Of a stretch of 9,469 bases of DNA, positions 1 through 6,249 are shown one piece after another. Source of the DNA: Chloroflexota bacterium (GTDB taxonomy: Bacteria; Chloroflexota; Limnocylindria; Limnocylindrales; CSP1-4); NCBI GenBank assembly GCA_005881055.1, contig VBHW01000038.1:1-9469 (forward strand), given 5' to 3'. Each line of letters starts with the position of its first letter. Positions within the stretch are counted from its first letter, which is position 1. The notes beneath the pieces were generated by a model that did not search any database, had not been told where the DNA came from, and was given only the letters and a program-made list of their open reading frames with translations. The position numbers and the translations under genes were made by a program.

Positions 1-1860
1 CCGGTTGTCGAAGACGAGCAGCACGACCCGGAGGCGCTCGCGGACGGCCGTCTCGAGCTCGGACAGGGTCATCGCCGCTCCGCCAGCGCCGGCAAGGGCG
101 ACGACCGGCCGGTCGCGATGCACGAGCGCCGCGGCGATCCCGGCCGGCAGTCCGTAGCCCATCGCGCCCGACGTCGGCCCGAGGAACGTGCCGGGGCGGT
201 GCCAGCGATAGCCGCGCGCGAGCCATCCGGCGAAGTTGCCCGCGTCGGTCGTGAGGATCGCCTCCGGCGGCAGCATCCGCCCGAGCGTCGCCACGATCCG
301 GCCGGGATGGACGCCGGGGCCATCCCACTCGCCCTGATCGACGACCGCGGCGGCCTCCCATGCCGCATGATCCGCTGCGTTTGCCACGCGACGGTCGTCG
401 AGCCGGGCCCGATCGTGGACGGCACCCGCCAGCAAGCGGGCCGCCATGCGCAGGAACGTCCGCGCGTCGGACGGCACCGACTGGTCGGGCGTCGGCGGGC
501 TTCCCGTGCTCGACCGGGGCTCGAGATCGACGTGGATCCAGCTCTGCCCCTCGGCGGGCACCTCGTAGCCGTACGTCGTGATCTCGTTGAGCCGGCTGCC
601 GACGACGAGGAGGACGTCGGCCCGGCTGAGCCGGTCGCGAACCGTCGCGGGTGCCCCCAGGCCGGCCATCCCGAGGTAGAGCGGGTGGTCGTTCGGAAAG
701 ACGTCCGCCCGCCGCCACGAGGCGACGACCGGGATCTCGAGGATCTCCGCGAGACGGACGAGGTCGCTCGAGGAGCGTGAGCGGAGCACCCCGGCGCCCG
801 CGAGGATGAGGGGACGCTCTGCGGCGGCAAGGCGTCGCAGGGCCGACCGCACCACGTCGGGGTCGGGCTCTGGCGGACGGCTCCTTCCCGCCCGCGCCAC
901 TGATGCCCCCTCGGGCATCATCTCGTCGAGGATGTCCTCGGGCAACGCGATGACGACCGGCCCGGGGCGTCCCCCCAGCGCGATCCGGGACGCCTCGGCC
1001 ATGGCGGCCGGGAGCCGCGCGACGTCGTCCACCTCGACCGCGTGGGCGGCGAGACGTCCGATCGAGCCGGCCAGGTCGGCTTCCTGAAAGGCCTCCCGGC
1101 CGCGCACGGCACGCGGCACCTGTCCGACGATGGCGAACAAGGGCGTCGAGTCGGCGCGCGCCGTGTGGATTCCGATCGCGAGGTTCGAGGCCCCCACTGC
1201 CCGGGTGGCCAGGCACGCCGCCGGACGGCCGGTCAGCTGCCCGTACGCCTCGGCCATGAATGCCGCCCCGCCCTCGTGGCGCGTCCCGACCACCCGGATC
1301 CCCGCGTCGCCGAGCGTCTCGAGGAGCCCGAGGAAGCTCTCGCCGGGGACCGTGAAGGCCACGCGCACGCCTGCCGCATGGAGCGCGTCCGCGACGAACC
1401 GGCCTGCTGAGCGCGGCGCGGCGGGAGGCTCCGGAGCAGGGGCGGCCTCCTCGGGCGCCGGCCGTTCTTCGGCAGCCGGCCCCTCGTCAGGCTCCGCGGC
1501 CTCGGCCGCAACCGCGGGCGGAGGTGGCGCCGCGGGCGGAGGCGTCGTGGCGGCCGGAGGTGTCGCTGCGGGCGGAGGCGTCGTGGCGGCCGGAGGTGTC
1601 GCTGCGGGCGGAGGCGTCGTGGCGGCTGGAGGTGTCGCTGCGGCCGGAGGCGTCGCCGAGGCCGGAAGCGTCGCCGGGGCCGCGGGCGTCGCAGGAGCCG
1701 GAGGCATGACGGAAGGCGGAGGCACAGCCGCAGATGGACCGACGCTCGCCGGATCGGCCGCGAGCGTGACGTCGGCCCCAGGCTCGTTCGCCCCGGCGAC
1801 GTCCTGATCTGGGCGCAGCTGCGCCTGCGTCGGCGCGCTGGCGGCGCCCTCGTCCGTCAC
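1..1860 (-). CDS. Acetolactate-synthase-type ThDP-dependent enzyme (3' end outside window)
   Basis: The frame is open for 620 codons from a GTG 5 nt after the yajQ stop to the left edge, so the C-terminus is missing. Residues 1-149 are a Pro/Ala/Thr-rich low-complexity tail. The enzyme core begins near residue 150. The PYR domain (about 150-312) holds VPGESFLGLL, then GTRHEGGAAFMAEAYG with the presumed catalytic Glu at 196, and IVGQVPRAVRGREAFQE. The central domain (about 345-460) holds PLILAGAGVLR and HVDLEP. The PP domain starts near 520, with GAMGYGLPAGIAAAL at 565-579. Family members condense or decarboxylate 2-oxo acids using ThDP and Mg; the substrate here cannot be told. Three motifs deviate: AVGASN (221-226) where GPGATN is usual, GAG (591-593) where the Mg-binding GDG is usual, and DN (618-619) where NN is usual. 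The family core is about 550 residues, so roughly 80 are missing. No good Shine-Dalgarno precedes the GTG. An ATG at 1707 is an alternative start but lies inside the tail. The catalytic status is uncertain. Confidence 0.88.
   Translation of the reverse strand, partial: MTDEGAASAPTQAQLRPDQDVAGANEPGADVTLAADPASVGPSAAVPPPSVMPPAPATPAAPATLPASATPPAAATPPAATTPPPAATPPAATTPPPAATPPAATTPPPAAPPPPAVAAEAAEPDEGPAAEERPAPEEAAPAPEPPAAPRSAGRFVADALHAAGVRVAFTVPGESFLGLLETLGDAGIRVVGTRHEGGAAFMAEAYGQLTGRPAACLATRAVGASNLAIGIHTARADSTPLFAIVGQVPRAVRGREAFQEADLAGSIGRLAAHAVEVDDVARLPAAMAEASRIALGGRPGPVVIALPEDILDEMMPEGASVARAGRSRPPEPDPDVVRSALRRLAAAERPLILAGAGVLRSRSSSDLVRLAEILEIPVVASWRRADVFPNDHPLYLGMAGLGAPATVRDRLSRADVLLVVGSRLNEITTYGYEVPAEGQSWIHVDLEPRSSTGSPPTPDQSVPSDARTFLRMAARLLAGAVHDRARLDDRRVANAADHAAWEAAAVVDQGEWDGPGVHPGRIVATLGRMLPPEAILTTDAGNFAGWLARGYRWHRPGTFLGPTSGAMGYGLPAGIAAALVHRDRPVVALAGAGGAAMTLSELETAVRERLRVVLLVFDNR
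1514..1729 (-). repeat. 18-bp imperfect tandem repeat, with three near-identical 36-bp copies, coding for a Pro/Ala/Thr tail
   Basis: Twelve contiguous 18-bp units can be laid out from 1514. The middle six form three 36-bp copies at 1532-1567, 1568-1603 and 1604-1639. The first two copies are identical and the third differs by one base (C to T on the plus strand). Units to the right (1640-1729) decay progressively. The period is a multiple of three, so each 36-bp copy adds twelve residues of AATPPAATTPPP type to the N-terminal tail of the ThDP enzyme without shifting frame. The near identity suggests recent slippage or unequal-recombination duplication. The array probably forms a flexible disordered linker, though this is inference. 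Confidence 0.9.
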
Positions 1861-1865
1861 GCTGC

Positions 1866-2357
1866 TCAACGATAGTTCTGGAACTGCAGGGGCACGGCCT
1901 CGTCCAGCTCGCGCAGGCGGATGATGACCCGCTGCAGCTCGTCCTTGCTCTTGCCCGACACGCGAACCGCGTCGCCCTGGACCTGAGACTTGACCTTCGG
2001 GTACTCGTCGCGGATGAGCTTCGTGATCTTCCGCGCGAGATCGTCGTCGAGGCCCTTCCGCAGCCCGATGATCTGGCGGACCTTGTTGCCACCGGCCGGC
2101 TCGACCTTCCCCCAGTCGAAGATCTTCAGGCTCAGTCCCCGACGCACCGCCTTCGACTGGACGAGGTCCTTGATCGCCGCCGCGCGGTGCTCGTCGTCCG
2201 TCAGCAGCGTGATCTCGGTCTTGCCCTGGGCGAGGTCGACCGTGACGCCCTTGAAGTCGTACCGCTGCTGGACCTCTCGACGCACCTGGTCGAGGGCGTT
2301 GCGGAGCTCCTGGTCGTCGAATTCGCTGACCACGTCGAACGAGACGTCGCCGGCCAT
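1866..2357 (-). CDS. yajQ: YajQ family (DUF520) nucleotide-binding protein
   Basis: This gene encodes 163 residues, the usual length for the family. It opens with the characteristic FDVVSEFDDQELRNALDQ and continues with RYDFKG, KIFDWGKVEPAGGNKVRQ and the C-terminal LRELDEAVPLQFQNYR. The fold is a pair of ferredoxin-like domains in the cytoplasm. In Xanthomonas a YajQ homologue binds cyclic di-GMP and acts with a transcription regulator, while other members have been reported to bind nucleotides or RNA; the role here is not known. The ATG at 2357 is chosen because AGGAGGT lies just upstream and homology starts exactly there. The open frame continues upstream to 2675 only by chance. A 151-base gap separates it from murC, so it may have its own promoter. 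The ThDP-enzyme gene follows after 5 nt and is probably co-transcribed. Confidence 0.97.
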   Translation of the reverse strand: MAGDVSFDVVSEFDDQELRNALDQVRREVQQRYDFKGVTVDLAQGKTEITLLTDDEHRAAAIKDLVQSKAVRRGLSLKIFDWGKVEPAGGNKVRQIIGLRKGLDDDLARKITKLIRDEYPKVKSQVQGDAVRVSGKSKDELQRVIIRLRELDEAVPLQFQNYR

Positions 2358-2360
2358 CGA

Positions 2361-2367
2361 ACCTCCT
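2361..2367 (-). promoter_or_regulatory. Strong ribosome binding site of yajQ
   Basis: AGGAGGT on the minus strand sits three bases before the ATG at 2357. It is a near-perfect anti-16S match and decides the yajQ start against longer in-frame extensions. It is the clearest Shine-Dalgarno in the window. Confidence 0.85.
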
Positions 2368-2423
2368 GCATCCTGGGTGCACGGTCGGCCTTCCCCTCCC
2401 CCGGGACGCGGGCGGCCGGGCGC

Positions 2424-2434
2424 CATCGTACCCG
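2424..2434 (-). promoter_or_regulatory. Candidate -10 element upstream of yajQ
   Basis: The minus strand reads CGGGTACGATG, containing TACGAT, which fits a TAnnnT -10 box. It would give an untranslated leader of roughly 60 nt before the yajQ ATG. No convincing -35 hexamer lies 16-18 bases upstream. The same CGGGTAnnnTG pattern occurs at a similar distance from the rodZ-like gene, which is the main reason to list it. The remainder of the 2358-2508 gap shows no ORF, hairpin with T-tract or repeat that I can support. Confidence 0.25.
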
Positions 2435-2508
2435 GCGAGGCCCGATGACGCGCGTTGCGTCCTTCTCGAACGAGCGGCGGTCCCCCGCGCTGGCGGCCTG
2501 CGCGTCCG

Positions 2509-4095
2509 TCAGGCCAGGCGCTCCAGCAGGAGCTCGCCGATCCGATAGCTCCGGCCTCCGCCCATGACGAGGACGACGTCGCCGGTACGAACGTGGTCGG
2601 CCAGCCAGGCGGCGGTCGACTCGACCGATCCGGGCGCGGCAACCTCCGCTTCCGGATTGACAGCCGCCACGGCATCGGCCAGGCCCCGCGCCGTGGCGAC
2701 GGTCGTGTCGGGATCGCGACCGGCCCAGATGTCGGCGATCGCGACGCCGTCCGCCTCCCCCAGGGCTGCGGCGAAGTCGTCGAGGAGGGCGGCCGTCCGG
2801 TGGAACGTCAACGGCTCGTACACGGCCCAGACCCGGCGACCGGGCTCGCGCTGCCGGACGGCGCGGAGCGTTTCGCGGATCGCCGTCGGGTGATGACCGT
2901 AATCGTCGTAGACGACGACGCCGGCTGCCTCCCCCTTGCGCTCGAGGCGACGCCCGACCCCCTCGAACGAGGCGAGGCCGTCCCGGAGCGCGGGCCAGGG
3001 CACGTCGAGGACGCTCGCGGCCGCAGCCACACCCAGGGCGTTCGACGCGTTGTGCCTGCCCGCGGTGAGCAGGCGGATCGAGCCCTCGCCGATCGGTGCG
3101 TCGAGGCCGGTCACCTCGATCGTCGTGCCGTCGGCGTCCGCACGAACGATCCTGCCGATGACCGCCCGAGCCGGCCCCCCGGCGGTCGCGTACTGCTCCG
3201 CCATGCCACGCGCGTACCCGGCGAGGCGCTGGGCCGACGTCTCCACAATCGCGGTCGCGATGACCGTCCCCGGCCAGCGACCCAGCCTCCCGACGAGGTC
3301 CTGCACGCCCGGGTCGGCCACGTTCGCGACGAGGACGGGCGCGGGCGCCGAGGGTGGTGCGGACGCCGACGACGAGGCCGATGCGGCCGCCTCGAGCCAT
3401 TCCGCGAGAGCCTGGACCACCGCGCCTCGATCGGCGAAGACGTCCGGGTGGTCCCACTCCGCGTTCGTGACGATCGCGAGGGCCGGCCGATACGCGTCGA
3501 AGTTCCCGGCGTACTCGTCCGCTTCCACGACGAATGCGGGGCCCGCTCCGACTCGAGCCGTCGCCGGGGCTCCGCCGGTCACGCGCGCCGGGAGCAGCGC
3601 GCCGACGAATGCCGACGGGTCGAGGCCGGCGGCCACGAGGACGTGAACGAGCCAGCCCGCCGTCGTGCTCTTGCCGTGCGTGCCCGCGACCCCGATGAGC
3701 GTCCGCCCGACGGCCGCGTCCGCGACGACCTGCTGCCACGGCTCGATCGGCACGCGCAGGGCCCGTGCCGCGCGCAGCTCCGGGTGATCGGGGGCCACCG
3801 CGGTGAGCGCCTTCGTAACAGCGAGCCGATCCGGCCGGGGTCCGTCGGTGACATGCGCCGGATCGTGGCCCTCGAGGACGGCGATGCCCTCGGCCGCAAG
3901 CGCCACCGTGTACGGCGAGATCGGCGCGAGGTCGCAGCCGTCGACGATCGCGCCGGCGGCCCGGGCCAGCAATGCGGCGCCGCTCGCGCCCGCCCCGGCC
4001 GCTCCCACGACATGGATGCGCTCGCCGGGTTGGATCGGTCGCGGGGTTCGGGCGGGGGCGAGACCCGCCCCGATCGCTGTCGGCGCGCGGGTCAC
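2509..4095 (-). CDS. murC: UDP-N-acetylmuramate--L-alanine ligase (MurC-type Mur ligase)
   Basis: This gene encodes 528 residues. The Mur ligase N-domain has a Rossmann glycine loop HVVGAAGAGASG (28-39). The ATP P-loop is GTHGKS (138-143). The central domain has VEADEYAGNF (190-199) and TNAEWDHPDVF (210-220). GRHNASNALG (346-355) follows, and the C-domain opens at YDDYGHHPTAI (396-406), with a diagnostic DDYGHHP. MurC joins L-alanine to UDP-MurNAc, the first step of stem-peptide assembly in the cytoplasm. The EADEY and E-W-D-H-P-D motifs resemble Bacillus-type MurC, and partly the recycling ligase Mpl, more than E. coli MurC. The protein is longer than the usual 440-490. The excess comes from an Ala/Ser/Pro linker (235-253) and an added stretch around 283-312. 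The GTG start overlaps the pncC stop as GTGA, implying translational coupling. Mpl is the main alternative assignment. Confidence 0.9.
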   Translation of the reverse strand: MTRAPTAIGAGLAPARTPRPIQPGERIHVVGAAGAGASGAALLARAAGAIVDGCDLAPISPYTVALAAEGIAVLEGHDPAHVTDGPRPDRLAVTKALTAVAPDHPELRAARALRVPIEPWQQVVADAAVGRTLIGVAGTHGKSTTAGWLVHVLVAAGLDPSAFVGALLPARVTGGAPATARVGAGPAFVVEADEYAGNFDAYRPALAIVTNAEWDHPDVFADRGAVVQALAEWLEAAASASSSASAPPSAPAPVLVANVADPGVQDLVGRLGRWPGTVIATAIVETSAQRLAGYARGMAEQYATAGGPARAVIGRIVRADADGTTIEVTGLDAPIGEGSIRLLTAGRHNASNALGVAAAASVLDVPWPALRDGLASFEGVGRRLERKGEAAGVVVYDDYGHHPTAIRETLRAVRQREPGRRVWAVYEPLTFHRTAALLDDFAAALGEADGVAIADIWAGRDPDTTVATARGLADAVAAVNPEAEVAAPGSVESTAAWLADHVRTGDVVLVMGGGRSYRIGELLLERLA

Positions 4096-4712
4096 TCCCC
4101 GACCGCTTCGTCGGGAGGCGAGGGTCGCTCGGCAGCCTCTGAAGACGAGGGATGGATCGCGCTCGCCAGGGCCTCCGCGCGGGCGAGCAGCAGGTCGATC
4201 GCCGCCCCCGCCGAGTCGCGCTTGTTGGCGCCACGATCGCCGTTCCACGCGAAGCGCCGGACCTCGACGCCGCCCGGGTCGGCGACCGCCACGTACGTCA
4301 GGCCGACCGGCTTGGCGTCGCTGCCGCCGTCCGGTCCGGCGACGCCGGTGATCGCGACGGCCAGGTCCGAGCCGAACCGCTCGCGCGCACCCTGGGCCAT
4401 CGCCCGCGCGACCTGTGCGCTCACGGCCCCATGCGCAGCCAGGTGCTCGGCCGGAACACCGAGCAGGGCCATCTTCGCCGTGTCCGCGTACGAGACGACC
4501 CCTCCGAGGAGATAACCGGACGAGCCGGGCACCTCGGTGAGGACGTGCGTGAGCAGCCCGCCCGTGCACGACTCCGCAGCGGAGACGGTCAGGCCGGCAG
4601 CGATGCAGACGCCCTGGAGCCGACGCGCCGCGTCGACGAGCGCCTCAATCGGGTCGTTCGACACGCCAGCCTCCGCTGCGGGCTCGGCCGCCGGCGCACC
4701 GCTCTGGGCCAT
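4092..4712 (-). CDS. pncC: CinA C-terminal domain protein, PncC-type nicotinamide-nucleotide amidohydrolase
   Basis: This gene encodes 206 residues and corresponds only to the C-terminal domain of CinA; the N-terminal MoCF-like domain (COG1058) is absent, as in stand-alone PncC proteins. Family motifs in order are AESCTGGLLTHVLTEVPGSS (46-65), GVVSYADTAKMALLGV (71-86), GAVSAQVARAMAQGAR (95-110) and ITGVAGPDGGSDAKPVGLTY (121-140). PncC deamidates nicotinamide mononucleotide to nicotinate mononucleotide, returning it to NAD synthesis. The first 16 and last 20 residues are Ala/Pro/Glu-rich and not conserved. The ATG at 4712 lies 13 nt after the rodZ-like stop but has no clear Shine-Dalgarno. A GTG at 4664 (residue 17) has GGAGG five bases upstream and is a serious alternative start that leaves the domain intact. 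The stop overlaps the murC start. Confidence 0.93.
   Translation of the reverse strand: MAQSGAPAAEPAAEAGVSNDPIEALVDAARRLQGVCIAAGLTVSAAESCTGGLLTHVLTEVPGSSGYLLGGVVSYADTAKMALLGVPAEHLAAHGAVSAQVARAMAQGARERFGSDLAVAITGVAGPDGGSDAKPVGLTYVAVADPGGVEVRRFAWNGDRGANKRDSAGAAIDLLLARAEALASAIHPSSSEAAERPSPPDEAVGE
4670..4674 (-). promoter_or_regulatory. Shine-Dalgarno-like GGAGG inside the annotated pncC 5' end
   Basis: GGAGG lies five bases before an in-frame GTG at 4664. It is better placed than anything upstream of the ATG at 4712 and suggests that translation may begin at residue 17 of the longer model. Everything N-terminal to this is low-complexity Ala/Pro/Glu, which fits either reading. Confidence 0.45.
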
Positions 4713-4725
4713 CGCCGCCGGACCG

Positions 4726-6087
4726 CTACTGGTGCTGGGTCAGCTTGGGCGCCCCGGTTCGCGTGAACAGCCACGTCTCCGGGATGCCCGACTGGCCCAG
4801 TCGACCGAGCGACGTCCCGTTGAGCGTGAAGAACGTCGCCCCCGACGATCCGGTGCGGACCTCGATCGTCTGCTGGCCGGTGAACGTCACGACCTTGCCG
4901 TCGCCGTAGACGCGGCCGGCCGGTCCGACCCGCGGGTCGACCTCGCCGTCGACCCACACCTTCAGCCAGGCGCGACCGTGGATCGTCACGACGAGGTTCA
5001 CGCCCTTGTACGCGACGGTGACCGAGCGCTGGAGCGCCGTCGTCTTGCCCTCGGTGCTCGATGCGGTGACGGTGATCTGCCAGCGCCCGCTCGTGAGCTC
5101 GAACGGGGTCGAGAACGTGCCATCGGAGCCGACCGGGACGGTGACCGGGGATGGTCCTCGAGGTGACGGGGCCGGTGCACCTCCGCTAGCCGGCGCCGCC
5201 GGGCCGAGAAACGTGGCCGAGACGACCACCTGGGCGGCATTCGTCGCAGTTCCGCCGATCGGGATCGCCCCGTTCTCGAAGCTCGCGCCGTCCGCCGGCG
5301 AGTCCACCGTCAGCGTCGGCGCCTGCACGACCGAGAAGGGCACGTTGATGATGATCTGGACCTTCTGCTCGGAGATCTTGCCCGTTTCCGGGTCCGTGGC
5401 CCACACCGTGAAGTCGTTGCGGCCACGGCGCAGGGTCACGTCCTGAGTCCAAGAGCCGTCCGCGCCCGCCGAGACCTGCGTCGTATGGTCCGGGGCATCC
5501 TGGATGTTCACCGTGCCGCGCGGGATCGTCGTGCCGCGGAGCGTGTAGCTCGGCGTGTCCTCGTCGACGTCGCTCACCGCGGTCGCCGGCTGTGAGACGG
5601 TGATCGTGGGCGGTCGGGCGAACCGCAGCACCTGCATCCCCAGGTACGCGACGAACGCGAAGAGGACGACCGTCATGACCGCCGCGACGACGATCGCCGG
5701 CGAGAACGTCAGCCCCGGCCGGGGAGCGGTCAGCGGTCGGGGAACGACGATGACCGGCTCGCTGACGGCGGCGGTGTCGCCTCGCTCGCGGCGCCACTGC
5801 ATGAGGATGTCGTCCGGGTCGAGGCCGAGGTACAGCGCGTAGTTGCGCAGGAAGCCCTTCGTGTACACGGCACCCGGCAGCTCGCGGTAGTCGCCGCGCT
5901 CGAGGGCCCCGAGGTAGCGCGCCCGGATCTTCGTGTCGCGCTCGGCGCGATAGAGATCGACGCCCTTGCGCTCACGCGCCGCGAGCAGGCGCTCCGGCAG
6001 GCTGGCCGGCGGTTCCGGGGTCACCGTCACGCGGCTTGCGTCCGATCGGACGTCGCCGCGGCGGCGGGCCTCGTCTCGCGTGGTCAT
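4726..6087 (-). CDS. rodZ: RodZ-like protein: HTH_25, one membrane segment, Ig-like ectodomain, DUF4115
   Basis: This gene encodes 453 residues in RodZ order. A cytoplasmic helix-turn-helix (about 30-100) has LPERLLAARERKGVDLYRAE, then YLGALERGDYRELPGAVYTK and GFLRNYALYLGLDPDDI. A single hydrophobic segment lies at about 129-152. The C-terminal DUF4115-like domain (about 363-442) has AWLKVWVDGEV and TLNGTSLGRLGQSG. RodZ anchors MreB filaments and so guides wall synthesis. Between membrane segment and DUF4115 lie about 200 residues of beta-rich repeats resembling bacterial Ig-like domains, one near 160-250 and one near 257-360. The pattern GADGSWTQDVTLRRGRNDFT recurs loosely as GSDGTFSTPFELTSGRWQIT. 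This makes the protein longer than typical RodZ. The ATG at 6087 is first in frame, with GGAGG rather far upstream (15 nt). pncC follows after 13 nt. An MreB link is inferred from architecture only. Confidence 0.88.
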   Translation of the reverse strand: MTTRDEARRRGDVRSDASRVTVTPEPPASLPERLLAARERKGVDLYRAERDTKIRARYLGALERGDYRELPGAVYTKGFLRNYALYLGLDPDDILMQWRRERGDTAAVSEPVIVVPRPLTAPRPGLTFSPAIVVAAVMTVVLFAFVAYLGMQVLRFARPPTITVSQPATAVSDVDEDTPSYTLRGTTIPRGTVNIQDAPDHTTQVSAGADGSWTQDVTLRRGRNDFTVWATDPETGKISEQKVQIIINVPFSVVQAPTLTVDSPADGASFENGAIPIGGTATNAAQVVVSATFLGPAAPASGGAPAPSPRGPSPVTVPVGSDGTFSTPFELTSGRWQITVTASSTEGKTTALQRSVTVAYKGVNLVVTIHGRAWLKVWVDGEVDPRVGPAGRVYGDGKVVTFTGQQTIEVRTGSSGATFFTLNGTSLGRLGQSGIPETWLFTRTGAPKLTQHQ

Positions 6088-6151
6088 TTCGCTACAGGTG
6101 TCCCTCCGGGGCCGGATCGCCGCGCACCACGTCCATGCCCGCTGTGGCGCT

Positions 6152-6162
6152 CAGGATACCCG
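6152..6162 (-). promoter_or_regulatory. Candidate -10 element upstream of the rodZ-like gene
   Basis: The minus strand reads CGGGTATCCTG, containing TATCCT, a TAnnnT-type -10 box about 65 nt before the ATG at 6087. No clear -35 box is seen at normal spacing. It lies in the 161-base gap after ftsK and could start a rodZ-pncC-murC transcript. Confidence 0.25.
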
Positions 6163-6234
6163 ACCGCGCCCAACGTCTCGCTCGCGCGATCGGGGAAATG
6201 CGGCCGGGTTGCCACCCGATGACCCCCGCGCGTT

Positions 6235-6249
6235 ACGGCCGTTGGCCGT
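6235..6249 (-). terminator. Short hairpin at the ftsK stop codon
   Basis: ACGGCC and GGCCGT form a perfect six-base stem around a three-base loop, beginning within the ftsK stop codon. No T-run follows on the minus strand, so this is at best a weak or factor-assisted terminator or a 3'-end stabilising stem. A chance palindrome is quite possible at this GC content. Confidence 0.2.

Noticed and set aside
69..830. A 253-codon Arg/Ser-rich minus-strand frame
   Set aside because: It lies over the ThDP enzyme in a different frame; the frame carrying the conserved enzyme motifs is open throughout and is the true one.
1532..1639. Regular 36-bp repeats as a possible CRISPR array
   Set aside because: The copies are directly contiguous with no spacers, are in frame and encode part of a protein tail.
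1..1860. ThDP enzyme gene as a pseudogene
   Set aside because: No stop or frameshift occurs in 620 codons, domain order is intact and the catalytic Glu is kept. Motif changes alone do not show loss of the gene.
2455..2460. TTGCGT as a -35 box
   Set aside because: It reads on the plus strand, where no gene follows.
2201..4234. A 677-codon minus-strand frame overlapping murC and yajQ
   Set aside because: It is the wrong frame over two well-supported genes and is dominated by Arg, Gly and Ser without domain structure.
2455..4515. A 686-codon plus-strand open frame opposite murC and pncC
   Set aside because: It spans two real genes in antisense and shows no family motif; low stop frequency in GC-rich DNA explains it.
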